Assembly: GCA_012295275.1 (NCBI GenBank)
Contig: CM022672.1
Coordinates: 19,500,894 to 19,564,893 of the forward strand
Direction of reading: 5' to 3'
Origin: Chrysomallon squamiferum
Taxonomy: Eukaryota > Mollusca > Gastropoda > Neomphalida > Peltospiridae
DNA: 64,000 nt
Part shown: positions 24,201-36,600 of the stretch, piece after piece
Numbering within the stretch: the stretch's first letter is position 1
Layout of the letters: every line of letters starts with the position of its first letter
Program-made: the position numbers and the translations under genes
The notes under the pieces: generated by a model
Database searches by the model: none
What the model was told of the DNA's origin: nothing
Seen by the model: only the letters and a program-made list of their open reading frames with translations

Positions 24201-27200
24201 TTCATTGTTCAGGATGAGTGATACAATAACTAATTTTATTTCTGTTGCATTTTTAAAGAGGTTGTAATATAGTAAAAACAAAACTTACTCAAAGTTTCTT
24301 CCTGTGGTTGCAGGATACAGGATGGACAATTTTAGTTTCTTGTCTGGTCCAATAATGAACACCTTAAAAGAAACATTATGGCTTTAACAAAAAGCCCTTC
24401 GTACAAAACTTTCCAAATCCATACCATCCAAACCCAGAACTACTGCTGTTTCAACAAAATGTATACACTCAGTGACTCATGCACTAAAGTATTTAGTAAA
24501 GCAGATTTTCAGAATTTTATTTTTACATCATTCAGGATAAAAAAATTTAAAAAAATAAAATAAAAAATAAAAGTAATAAATCATGAAGGACAAATACATG
24601 TTTTTTCTCATATATTTCTCTTTACAATGTATCATGAAAATCAAAATATCAGCATCCATACATTCACAAGCTATGGTTTGTATTGTTACAATTTCCAACT
24701 GGCACAAATTAATGATACAAAATTTAAAAAAATAAAAGTATAATTTGGCAATGTTTAAAATGTATTTAGGATATCTGTTCATATCATCACAGCTAAACTA
24801 AAAATAAAATGAACCTACAGCTCTTGCAGTCAGTGGCTGGCCAGATGAATCCTTCTCATCAGGATCCACCATTCCAAGCTGGACAGCCAGCTTTCTGTCC
24901 TTGTCAGAAATGATGGGGTACGGGAATTTTTCACTGGGCTTCCCAACATAGCTCATCACATCCTAAAACAAAATATAATTAAAATCTTCTAATTATAAAT
25001 GTAAACATGGTGGGTAAACACTGTAAATAAGTTGATTTTCTTTTGATTTTTAAAAACAAAATTAAATAAAGAAAACATATTTAGCATTGCTTTCACTCTG
25101 CACTTCAAAATATAGTCTAATTTGAAAATAGAATTAAAAATATTGCTAAAATTACAGACATTAAAAATACTATTGTTAAGCTATGGGATTTTTGGGATTT
25201 TTCTCTTTTTTTCTTCTGCTTGAATTCAATTAATGGCAAGAACATCTCAAGTTTTGACTATCAGAGGATATACTGAATTTATTATGTTATTATATGGGAA
25301 GTAGTTAATATGTCTTTACTTATTGTGCAAAGTACTAATTTGACAACAATATCCTACACCAAAAAAAAAGAAGAAATTTATTACAATTTTATTTTACTTT
25401 TTTTTTTTATATATATATATCAATGTCTGGTAACAAAATTCAAGCTAAAGTAAAATAAAATAAAATTAAAATTATTCCACATAATTAGTTTACATAAATA
25501 AAATTTAAATAACAAAGATTACCTTTGCCCATCCATTGTGATCATCAACTGAGTCACATGATAGTGCAATGATCTTGACATTTCTCTTCTGAAATTCTGG
25601 CAGTAAGGTGACCACCCGACCCAGTTCTGTGGTGCATACTGGAGTGTAATCAGCAGGATGTGAAAACAAAACAGCCCAGCTGAAAAAAATTAAAAACAAA
25701 AAGAATTAACTAAGCAACTCAAATATGTTCATATTAATATTAAATACAGGTACTGGGCCAATTATCCGGCATCCTGAAATCCGGAAAGACCAGAAAACTT
25801 GGAAGTTTTTTCCCCGACACTATTTTCATAGTTTGCACATGTGGCTGTTTTCCTCACCAGACTGGAACTACTCTTTCAAGCTGCGTGGCATTCATTCACT
25901 CGCCGCATTGTTTACATGTCGAGTTGCCACAGTTATGTATCATCAATTTTGTTTATGTTTTTAATTTTAAAATGTTTATGCCTAATTATTAGAGTTATTG
26001 GTACCAGAAACTGGAAAATCCAGAAATCTTGAATGCCTCAGGCCCCAAGGAATCTGGATAACTGGTCCGGTACCTGTATCAGTACAAATGGTCAATATGA
26101 CAGATTACTGATGGAAAATGCTCAACAATTTTCAGCAACTAATGTAATTAATTCTCTTTTAAATATTTATAATTTCACTGTACAGGCAAGAAACAATTTC
26201 TTTTTTTTTTATGAGGATTTGAACCATTGGTTCTTAGTTTTACAACTCATGTTCTGCCAACTAATTAAGAAATGACTACCAGCTATAGCCAGTAAGAGTA
26301 CAACAATATCAAGAAAAAGTATATATAAACCTAACAGGCAGCTAATCATTTTATATCTCAACTGCTATTTAAAAAATAACCTATTATACTTTTTAATTAC
26401 TACCAGCTCTAGACCAATCTTAAACATGATGTGCAACAATGTTTAATTTCATTAAATAAATGACTAAATGTTGAAAGGAAGGATTTAATGTAATCCAGTG
26501 TTATCCACATATACAGAGTAATATGTGAAATGAACATTTTTGTTTTATTATGTTCAGTGAATATGTATGAACATTAATATTGTAATTTAAATTATTTTCA
26601 ACAATATTAGGTTAATAATTTGAAAATATAGACAGAAAAAAAAATAAAAAAAAAAATAAAAAAAACCCATTAAATTAATTAATACTACTACTTATAATAA
26701 ATCAGGACATTATACAAGTACAACCTATTGGCCAGGAGCTTGTACAAGTATAAAATATTACTACTTGCAAATGACATAATTGGCTATTCATTATTTTTAC
26801 TTGACATTGTACCAGATAGTAATAACAATAAGTAAAAAAAAAAGGTGAAATCTGATCTTGCTAAAGTGTAGCTTCAACAGTACAGGCAGCAACAGGACAG
26901 AGATTAAATAATCCAGTCTAACTTGACCTGGACTAATTTCTGCAGTTGTAAAGATACAAGAGTTGAGGACAAACTATCTCGAATACTGATGTTATATGGA
27001 AGTCAACAAACATGGAAAAATACCCAAAGTTCAATATTTGTTTAGGGTATCTAGAGAGTGTCCTTGAAATCCTCAAGGAGTCACGTTCACTGATCTTGAA
27101 TGTATTATGTTGTTAACTGGGTCACTGTAGTCCTTAGTCCTCTCATCGAATGATTTAGCAATTTTTGCTTTTAAAAATATCTTAGTTGTATTGTTAGTGA

Positions 27201-28260
27201 CTTTTCATGCAAAAAAAAAAGTTAGGAACAAACGAAAACTAAAAATATACACAATTAGTTCCACTTTTTCATCTATTAATAGCAAACATGGACATGACTG
27301 TAATGACATTACTTTACTGAATGCACAAACAGATGGCTATGAAGGAATTGACTACATACAATTATTATTTTCAACTCACTTTATACTGACAATTAAGTCT
27401 ATCATGGTTTTAAAAAGAAGTAAAAAGTCTATTTCCAAAATGTTTTGCATTATTTTTAACTATTTCATGACATTACTACAGAATGACTTAAAATTTAATT
27501 CTATAGATATATAGATGTATTGTGAATATAAATACTAAAGAAAATAAAGAAAAGTTAAAAACAAAATGAATTACATCAGTTTTAAGTAAATTAAAATAAT
27601 AAAATGATTCTTTTAAACACAGATTATCATTTGTAAATTTTAATAACAAATTTTTAAAAAAAAATTTCAACTTTTTATTTATATTTTTTTTTAAATATAT
27701 ATATAAAGCATTCATATTTTTAACCCAACATGTTTAAATATAATCCCTATCACAACTATGACACCTGAACATTTCATGCACTGCTGCTTTCAAAAATGTC
27801 TTATGAATAATGTCTTCTTCTTGACCATGACCTCAGATTTAGCCAGAAGTTTCTATTAACAATCACATTAAGAATGATAAAGAGCTTCTGAAACTTTTTT
27901 CTCACCATTACAGATTTTTAGAATGGGTGGGAAATAACAAAAAAATAATTGGAAAATCAGACAATCACATTACTATACTGAACGCATGAGTGAGTGGTTA
28001 TGAAGGAATGACAAATACCTTATTTTCAACTGACTATATATCAGTAAATAAATTTGTAATTCATTAATGTAAACATCATTATTTTTAAAAATACAAATAA
28101 AAAAAAATAAAAGACTACATTCAAAACTATTTTGCATTAATTATTTTTAGTACAATTTCTGTGACATTAATGCACTGGTGGCATATTTAAAAGTTTTACT
28201 GATAAAAAAGAAACATAAAACACAACAAACAAAATATATATAAATTAACAAATTATTTTT

Positions 28261-28308
<48 letters not shown>

Positions 28309-28832
28309 AGACTCTCAGGGTCTATGACAGGAGGGTTCAGCTGGTACATTGTTCCAGGGCCTAAGAGCTAAGAAGGGCCCCACAGCAACCATTCAACATC
28401 CATCCCCCCTCAAAAACAAGCACTTTATGTTATATCTGATCTTGGAAATAAAGCATTTAAACATCATGACAACCAAGTATTTTCACCCTCTAATGGATGT
28501 AAAATATATCAAGTCAAAAATAAATTGTTGACCATGACCCCAGCCCTAACAAAAGGTTTCTATTAACAAAGTAAAAAATATTCAAGAGCTCTTAGCTTTT
28601 TTTTTTTTTTTAAATTCCCTTTATATGAATATATGCTTTTACATGTGGGGAGCAAAGAAAAATAGAAAAATCAGACAATTACTGTCATATATATACATTA
28701 TGAATAAACATGTCATTGGTAGAATTATTAATAGAATTTGATTTTTTGTCAATAAATAAAAATTCTTGTTCAACATTTTTTATTTTACAAACACTGAAAT
28801 TATAAACTGAATTTATACTGTTACTACATCAA

Positions 28833-28866
<34 letters not shown>

Positions 28867-30083
28867 ATATATCTTTCTCAGCATTCTCCGAATGTAACTA
28901 AATAATAGCAAAAATCTGCTTATTTTAAAAAGTCTCAGCTTTCAATATTTTTCAATTTGTTGTAAATGTTCATCTTCATTTCTTTCAATATTGGCTGTCA
29001 CTTTGTTATGTTAGTACAATAAACTGAATCATCCATTCATCTGCCTCCAGTCATGTGATTATCTGCTTGTGCATTGCTTGCAGCAATTTAACTCTCAGGT
29101 CAAGGTCCTAAACTGATGCAAGAATATTTTCACACCCTTTGAAGTGCATTTATTAAAGTCTGATAAATCAACATAAAAACTACACTATTATATTTTGATG
29201 TTCATCAGATGTTTGGGATTTGACAAGAATTTATGTTTGCTGAAAGCAGTGTGTGCCTAAATCATAATTATGAGGTTATTGTTAATTTTTTTGTTTTTTG
29301 TTATCTTTTTCTGAAACTTTATTTACATTTCAGTGAAAATTAAATTATTCTGAACCAAAATTCTGAATTTTATTTATGATGATGACGACATTAGCCTTCA
29401 TGAATTAGTTAATCGAGGTCTAGATGTGTAGAAAAGAATTCTCAATTTTTAGTACTATAAATTATTTTTATGTTTCTGTTTAATACATGCATTGTATTGA
29501 TGTTTTGAATATTTTATTCAGTTTGATCAGAACTTATAGGAACTGCATATTTTACTGAGTTGATTTAGTTGCACAAAAAAAAAAAAAAAAAAAAAATAAA
29601 AAAGCGTTTGTACAAAAATATATAAATAATAAATATGAAGGTTGTTGTGTTTGAGTAAAGTTTTAGTTTCTAAAAATGTATTGAAAAAAGATTAGTTAAA
29701 AGAGTTGTTCAGAGATCTTTTATTCTTATTTAATCTATAATGATTTCTTAAAATAATAATAATAATAATCCTGTTTCACCATACCCTTGCTATAAGTATT
29801 AAAATTATTGTCATATTTCCTATACATTTATAATCATATAACGCATATTCTGTCTCAGATTAAGCCTTCAAAAACTAGAGCACCTTTCACCTGTTAAAAA
29901 GAAACGGTGTCGCGATAACAAATCTTAAATTAAGATTAAGATTTAATCTGTCATGTAATGAAATTAAATAAATGTTAAAGTACTTAACAAAACGCACCTG
30001 TCTCCTATCCAGTCATGGAACTGAATTTCTCCAGCTGTTGTTGCTGCTTTAAAATTTGGAAAAAGATCTCCAAGATTCACCAT
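21267..30083 (-). CDS. PRDX6: Peroxiredoxin-6 (1-Cys peroxiredoxin)
   Basis: Coding exons on the minus strand: 30083-29998, 25679-25523, 24962-24819, 24362-24289, 23689-23617, 21395-21267. Splice sites and phases agree and give a complete 220-residue protein (human PRDX6 is 224). The N-terminal thioredoxin fold carries the peroxidatic Cys44 in PVCTTE. No resolving Cys is expected in this 1-Cys class. The family motifs [20 protein letters not shown] and VATPVDWK and a KLFPKG C-terminal region are present. The enzyme reduces hydrogen peroxide and phospholipid hydroperoxides in the cytosol. Vertebrate PRDX6 also has phospholipase A2 activity using a His-Ser-Asp triad: H23, S29 and D136 are at the equivalent positions, but the lipase-like motif reads GDSWA instead of GDSWG. 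Intron 1 is 4.3 kb and full of repeats. The ATG lies on minus-strand sequence AAAATGGTG. Confidence 0.96.
25747..26076 (+). mobile_element. MITE family 'ATTATCCGG', copy 1, in PRDX6 intron 1
   Basis: A 330-base element with long terminal inverted repeats (left CAGGTACTGGGCCAATTATC, right end GATAACTGGTCCGGTACCTG), flanked by TA on both sides (25745-25746 and 26077-26078). It is a divergent full-length relative of the 30908-31238 element, in opposite orientation. TA target duplications and no transposase point to a non-autonomous Tc1-mariner/pogo-type element. A conserved-looking peptide shared by the two copies reflects DNA homology, not a gene. Confidence 0.9.
27290..28700. repeat. Diverged repeated segments in PRDX6 intron 1
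   Basis: A unit with ACATTACT(T/A)TACTGAA(T/C)GCA, GGCTATGAAGGAAT and TTATTTTCAACT occurs at about 27300-27400 and at about 27965-28035. A neighbouring unit with GTTTCTATTAACAA and AAATCAGACAAT occurs at about 27848-27965 and about 28555-28680. The intron therefore grew partly by local duplication. Non-coding. Confidence 0.6.
28264..28306. repeat. (CA)n microsatellite
   Basis: Pure CA run followed by GAGAGA, within PRDX6 intron 1. Poly-A tracts lie at about 28836-28862 and 29575-29597 in the same intron. Confidence 0.95.
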
Positions 30084-30542
30084 TTTGATTCACTAACTAA
30101 AGAATTAGGTACAACCAGACGTTACAACCCAAGCTAAACGTGGCCCGACTTGCTTCAGTAACCTCGATCTCTTCAGCGACGATAACCAGCATATCAATGT
30201 CACGTGATTGTACTTTTTGTAGGGCGCCCGTTGGCCGCTTGCGATCAAATCAATGTATAATACGTTCAGCAAATGCTCTGTTGTCCCGTTACTGTAGTAG
30301 AAAGTGTGATCATTATTCATAAGCACGATCTGATTATAAACTTGACAAAATAAGGGACGTAGGTTGTATTTGAATATAATTAAATGTATTTATCAAACGC
30401 GTGATTAATTTGCCTGTCGTTTGTTCTGTAAATTATAATGACTTCGTACAAAATAAACAATTAAAAAATAAAATATGACATGTTTATAAGAAAATCTAAT
30501 GTTACATTAGGATATTTCGCAGAATTTTAAAAATTTTTTAAA

Positions 30543-30588
<46 letters not shown>

Positions 30589-30907
30589 GGTATTTTCAAT
30601 AATGTTCAACACTGTAGCAATAGACAATCCCATTATATTTCGGAAATAATGTATGTAAGATAGTCATAGCTAACATTTTAAATTATCAGTAGCATCATAA
30701 TCATCAATGTGCAGCCTTAGTATCACAATGCTGGGCGAAAGCCTGAACATGTTTCTAAACAGTCCCATTTGCGCTGCCTTCTGCTATTATATGGTTCCTT
30801 TCCAGTACTCCTCCATTTCATCTCTTCAACGACTCGCTGGTCACTAGATCGTTTTCCTTCGTATGGTTTCCAAGTGATGAGACGCAATTTCCATCGGTTA
30901 TCTTATA
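30084..30907. other. Upstream region of PRDX6
   Basis: Probable promoter region of the minus-strand peroxiredoxin gene. It is locally richer in CpG (about 30110-30300, for example GGGCGCCCGTTGGCCGC) than the AT-rich surroundings. An ATT microsatellite lies at 30544-30585. No TATA box or coding exon was identified. Confidence 0.35.
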
Positions 30908-31238
30908 TAGGTACCGGACCAATTATCCGGACTCCTTGGGGCCTGAGGCAACCGGATTTCTGGATTTTCCGGTTTTCTGGTACCAATGCATCTAAATACG
31001 TAAATTATTAGGCATAAACATTTTAAAATTAAAAATATAAAGAAAATTGACGATACACAACTGTGGCGACTCGACACGTAAACAGTGCGGCGAGTGAATG
31101 AACGCCAAGTGGCTTGAAAGAGTAGTTCCGGTCTGGTGAGGACAACGCGCGCGAACTATGAAAATAGCGTCGGGAGAAAACTTCTGGTTTTCTAGTCTTT
31201 CCGGATTTCAGGACGCCGGATAATTGGTCCGGTACCTG
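30908..31238 (-). mobile_element. MITE family 'ATTATCCGG', copy 2, upstream of PRDX6
   Basis: A 331-base element inverted relative to copy 1. It starts TAGGTACCGGACCAATTATC and ends GATAATTGGTCCGGTACCTG, with TA on both sides (30906-30907, 31239-31240). Terminal inverted repeats are better preserved than in copy 1. No transposase frame. It has many more CpG dinucleotides than the surroundings, so it may be the younger copy. Confidence 0.9.
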
Positions 31239-31710
31239 TATACACTGAAGGGTCATGACCAAGTCCCTTTCCGGTGTCTACTTTGCTCAGTCATATCTGT
31301 GACAGCTGTTTCTTTCTTACCTACGGGTTTATTTTTCTTTTCTAATTTATGATGTTTAATATATTTGTTTCCATCTTTGTGCGGCTGCTAATTTGTTCTT
31401 TGCTTATTCAGTTAAAGTCCATGTTTCTGCGTCATATGTCTTTGCTGGAGGTACGCATGGCATTAACTCATCTTTTCAAGCAGGTTCTGATGTTCCCCTA
31501 GAAGACACTGCAGTACTTCTTACAATTTGTTCGTCTTGGTTTTTGTCAATACCCTGTACAAGAGATGTGTCAGAATGTTGATGACATATATTAATATTGG
31601 TGGTTTTTTTTGTTTGTTTGTTGTTGTTTTTCATTTTTATTTTCATATTCACATTCAGTCCTCATTTTTCACTTTCATCAATTAACATTTCTTGTAGATT
31701 ATAATATGGT

Positions 31711-32496
31711 ATAGTAATAACACGGTTTAACGATGCAATTGGTTCCAAATTTCCGATCATTAAGTGAGGTATCATTAAGCGGGAGACTTTTTTTTTTTTT
31801 TTTTTTTTTTTAAGAATTAAAGTTAAAAACAGAGGTTATGTTGTCGCTGATGAGATTTGACATTAAAAAAAGTTAAATGAGAAATAAAACGGCAATTTAG
31901 ACATAAATGATTTAATAGATCATAGATATTAAACGAAAGGTAAATCATTTACAAATCAGTTTATACATACAGATTAAGAAAAAATTATATGCCGCTCACT
32001 GTGGATTCATTTTTCTGGGTATTGTGTTCATTTAAGACATAGATTTTCAAACTGGGGGGTCGCCAGCCTTTTTTCTGGGGGTCGCGAGATCATTTTTGAG
32101 CGAGGGTATGTTTTAGCTTTTTTCAACTTGACTTGGAAGGAGGAATAAATAAAAACGTGTAGACAGGTTTTGGACCCGTTGTAGTGAATATAGATTCCTT
32201 TTGTACAGTCTTTGGTTGATGACAATATGGTAACCGTATATATTATTGAATCAAACATTTTAAATAGGGTCATCGGTCATATTGAGTTGCTCATAAGGGT
32301 TAGTGGTATGAAAAAGGTTGAAAACCAGTGATTTAAGATATGGTATTTTGTTTCTAAAATGATTAAGGAAAGGACTTAAACACATGCATTAAACCCACAT
32401 GTACCATTTATTTCGAACAATTCATTATTAAATCTCTATTTATATAACTTGAGAAAAAAAAAAAAAAAAAATAGCGAAGCGAGGTATTACTGTATA
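31711..32496. mobile_element. Pogo/Tigger-like element, interrupted by an hAT MITE
   Basis: The left end near 31711 (TATAGTAATAACACGGTTTA) resembles the reverse complement of the right end near 32496 (TACAGTAATACCTCGCTTCG). The subterminal sequence ATTAAGTGAGGTATCATTAAGC at 31759-31780 is like the subterminal repeats of Tigger elements. A poly-T run (31786-31812) and a poly-A run (32454-32471) sit inside the ends. The ends are diverged, so exact borders and the TA target site are uncertain. Without the nested insert the element would be about 490 bases. Confidence 0.6.
32038..32330. mobile_element. hAT-like MITE with 8-bp target duplication
   Basis: A 293-base element flanked by perfect 8-base direct repeats ATTTAAGA (32030-32037 and 32331-32338), the target-site length of hAT transposons. 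Ends: left CATAGATTTTCAAACT; right, read inward, CACTGGTTTTCAACCTTTTT. They match at about 12 of 16 positions. The GGGGTCGCGAGAT interior and the CAACCTTTTTCATACCAC terminus resemble widespread hAT MITEs. No transposase frame. It lies inside the pogo-like element. Confidence 0.85.
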
Positions 32497-33491
32497 TCAA
32501 AACCTAGAAATATGTCGTGGTAAATGGCATATTTTGGAGTTTGTTGCTTTCTTTGTGTAGGTGAAACATCATTGAGGTGTTGACGTAGATGTCTTTCAGG
32601 ATTTTGATTTACATATTTTCTAACCCTTATTTTGGGAGCGAGGTCAGCAGTGCTTCAAATGTCACCAAGTCGAAAGCAGAATGGAATTTAATTGTGGCAA
32701 TTCTCCTTTACAGTATGGATATAGTATGTCGTTATCTCCAGCTTGATCACTAAGATAATTTTCATCAAGCCTTTGACAATAATCATATGGGTCTGTAGTT
32801 CTTGAGAGCTTTCATTTCCCATCTTGAAGATTATTGTCATCTAGGCATCTGTCTTTGTTAATCAGTGTACAAGTCAGCTAGCGTAATCGAGATAGGATCT
32901 TCTTCGTTTTTTAATGTTTCAATAATTATGTGGTCTCTGCATGGTGCAATACCATATTAATGTTTATGACTGCTTTCTCCTCACATTGGTATCTTTTTCA
33001 GTGCGGTGTAAATTATGATTCTGTGTTACTGTCACATATAGCTCTGTGTAGAAATGATAATTATCATAATGATGATGATGCCATGATATACATTAAGTAA
33101 ACGTTTCACATATAATAAATTAGAAGCATATATGTATGTTTAAGTGTATTATTTACTTATTTTAAATTTCTTAGAGGTATAATATTAATTTTCTAACGAG
33201 CAAATATTAAGCTTTCGCAAACATCTTCGTGTTTTTGTACATGTATTATACCTGTATTATACGAAGATGTTTTGAAAAATTATGGTTCAAACAGCTCATG
33301 TATTGTATAATATTATATAAACACTTTGAATATTGTTCTTTTAAATGAAATTTGAGAAATATAATGTTATGTTATTTTTGTTCGTAAATATCAAGCACAG
33401 AAACAGTGACACAGATATAAAAAGACCAAAAAGGTAACTTAAGAATATTTGATTACTTGAGAATTTCATAGAATTTACTTCCAGCAGAACA

Positions 33492-33511
33492 CAAATGGCG
33501 GACCGGAAGTA
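33492..33511 (+). promoter_or_regulatory. Candidate core promoter of the RGL gene: adjacent YY1-like and ETS-like motifs
   Basis: CAAATGGCGG (YY1-like, AANATGGCGG class) at 33492-33501 directly abuts ACCGGAAGTA (ETS/GABPA class) at 33502-33511, about 100 bases upstream of the RGL start codon. Such pairs mark TATA-less housekeeping promoters in animals. The ATG in this motif opens only five codons (stop at 33510-33512). No expression evidence. Confidence 0.45.
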
Positions 33512-33612
33512 GGCTGGGTGTAAAAGTATCACACAAAAGATGTAGTAAAATTGATCAAAAGAAGATCAAACGATGTCTAAAATACGTTTTAGACTTTTGA
33601 CGTGACTAAGGA

Positions 33613-36600
33613 ATGGACACGGGGAAACCCGACAATCAGGTAATTCATATGAAAACCTTCACAGGAAATTATTTTGATCTACGTAGGTTCTAACGGAGCT
33701 GCTACTCGGTCTGTTTTCCAATATGTTATAACTGTCAGATTACACAGTTTACCGTTTTTGAGTATATTGAATTTTTAAAATAAGAATACAGAACAAATAC
33801 ATGTTCTGTTCCAGCTGATCATTAAACAAAACAACCTTCAGTGTTTTGTTTTTTTATTGTTTATAAAATATAAAGGTTCATTAACAGTCGTCCATTTTTG
33901 TTTTTCTTTTCTTTTAAGTTAATATTATTTTTATTTAAATTATTGAACTACATTTAAGTTTTTCAAATCTAAACTAGCTAGAAATACGATACACAAATAT
34001 ATATATGGTAAAAAGAGTAATCATAAAATCATAGTGAAGAATTAATGTACCTTATTCACTTTACTATATAAATCAAATAATAAAATGAAAATTTAATGCT
34101 TATTAATTTTGGTAAGGAAGAAATAGAGTATAATGTTAATATTTGTTATGTATTCATTGCTTCAGGATGATGTTACAAAATTTTGGCGCGAAGAACGAGA
34201 AGAAGGAGCTGTTTATAGTGCTTATTTGAAAAGAGTAACATATCGATCACAGGCAAGGGTAAGTTATTTGAGGTACTTTTACCTTAATATTTTTGGCACT
34301 TTTCCAAGTCCATATCTCATTTTCTATCACTGTTTTGACTGCAAAATATGCTCAAAACATAAAATTTCAAATTAACTAAATTTGCTAAATGTACTTTGGT
34401 TGTTTCAAATATATTGCATTATTTGTTATGTATTCTCAGACTTAGGTGATGATAAATTTATATAAAATAGACAGTTTATGAGCATATGAATTATGATTTC
34501 CCATTTTTTTTTTTTTTTTTTTTTGTAAAGTTTTATCACATCATCATTTCTTTCATAAAATAAGAGAAAAAAGTCTGTAAGATTAAGTAGAATTTCAAAC
34601 CTTAGCTTGTCAGTGATTTCTTTTTCACATTTTGATGAATAACTTAGTGAATAAAGCAAACATTTTACTATGGTTTATTTTTCTCAAATTACATGATTAC
34701 TTTTAGTTTAAATTTAATAAACGAACAAGATAAACAAGTTAATTAATTTTTTAATTTTTAATATTAAAGATTTCTCTTTCTATACTTCATAAATATCCAT
34801 TCATGAACTGTAAGAAATTAGGTTTACCTGTTTGAAATATTTATTATATGATGAGAATCACCTATTCCTGCAGCTTGAAGATGAGCATGACAGAGAATTT
34901 TCCCACTTAATGTGGGAGACACAGAAGATTCGTGTCATAAAAGCGGGGACATTGGAGAAACTTGTCGAGAGTTTGGCTACTGTTCGGGGGGAGCTGGACT
35001 CCACCTATGTGAACATTTTCCTTGCAACATATCGCACTTTTGCTACAGCAAGACAAGTTCTGGATCTCATAATCAGAAGGTACTAATTTCATAACTGTAT
35101 TTGTGACTAAATTTACAGTTATTATTATTGTGGTTTGTTGTTGTTAATGTTGTTGATGTTGTTTGAACCTGTTTTGCATTACATATACTGATAGGTTTGA
35201 TGACAGTACTTTGTTAATTTAAATCTTTATTTTAAAATGGTTATTAAGATAATATATAAAAAAAAATAATATTATAAATTATTTTTTTCAGATACAAAAT
35301 TTTAAAGTCTTGTTGTAAGGATGATAAAACAGAAGTTAATGAACTACAACTCAAGTAAGTTATCTCTTAATCATAATAAATATGAATTAAAAATTAAAAT
35401 CATACATATTCATAATTGTGTTTATGAATATTAAATTTTTTGACAAGCATTTCTTTTGACGAAGTCCAAAAAATGATTAAAAGTCATGATATGTTTAAAA
35501 AAATTTAAAGATGAATAAATTGAAAAATAGTCTTGAATTACACTCAATTTAAAAAATAAAACAATAAAAAAATAAAAATGCCCCCCCACAAAAAAAACAA
35601 AAAAAAAAACACTTATAAAGAAATTTATAGTAGTAGATACATATATTTAACATAACAGTAACACATTTTAGTGTTGTGTTAATTTTAAATAATTTTGAGT
35701 GATTACAGACAATGTGACTGTAACTTTCAGAACTCTGAGGTCTGTGATCTCAGTGTGGTTGGACACGTATCCTGATGATTTCAACGAAGATCCGGACTAT
35801 CCATGTCTCCATCTTCTCGAAAAGTTTGTTCAGTGTCACATACCAGACAGTGATCTTGCTGTGCGAGCTCGGCATAAGATAGAGCGTTTCAAGAAAGAAC
35901 ATGCAGGTCATGATGGTAAGAATGTTTTTTTTTTTTTTTTTTTTATCACTATTCAAATTTGAACATATTACAGTCAGAATTTGTTTTTTTTTAACCTGTG
36001 CATCTTCATTTACAGTTCAAATTAAAGATAATCAATAAATTTGTATCGTGAAGTTACATGGGTTATTTGCTTTCAGATTCTAAGAAAATGTAAACCAAAA
36101 TAAGAAATATATTTGTGGCCTTTATTCTTAGACCAGTGACTGGAATTCTGATATAACTTTTGATGGGTGTGTGGGTGTGGGTGTGGGTGTATATTCTTAC
36201 AAAAATGTAAAAGGTTGAAGTTAGACATTATTTTAGTCCATAAAAACAAGACTAGTAGGTTTCTCAATGCCATTTACCTAGTAATGATATTAGCTTGTAC
36301 TGAGATGAGCCATTGGTCATTTAGAAGCCACTTTATATTAGAAAAAATACCCTAGTTGAAAAGTAAAGATTGACATTTTAATTATTTCCAAAAGCTGAAC
36401 TAAATCAAATGGGAATACAAATATTCTGTAGAATGTATTTTAGATACAAGTCTAGTCCATTTAAAATGATCACTTTTGAATGCTGTTTATATTTTACAGG
36501 ACAGATTGAGTTTAAATTTTCCATTTGTGATGAAGTGGATCGTATGATAGAAAGAGAATACCACAAACCTTTAGTGTTTCTGGAGATCAACAACAAGCAC

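Noticed and set aside
25841-31262. A peptide conserved between 25841-25950 (+) and 31029-31140 (-) ([19 protein letters not shown])
   Set aside because: The similarity is explained by the two inverted MITE copies. There is no start context, splice structure or transposase motif.
33495-33512. ATGGCGGACCGGAAGTAG as the RGL start
   Set aside because: Only five codons before the stop. The ATG at 33613, which follows an in-frame TAA, joins in phase to exon 2.
35705-35730. RGL exon 5 beginning at ATTACAG (35708)
   Set aside because: It breaks the frame from exon 4. The acceptor at 35730 restores it and gives the expected [12 protein letters not shown] sequence.
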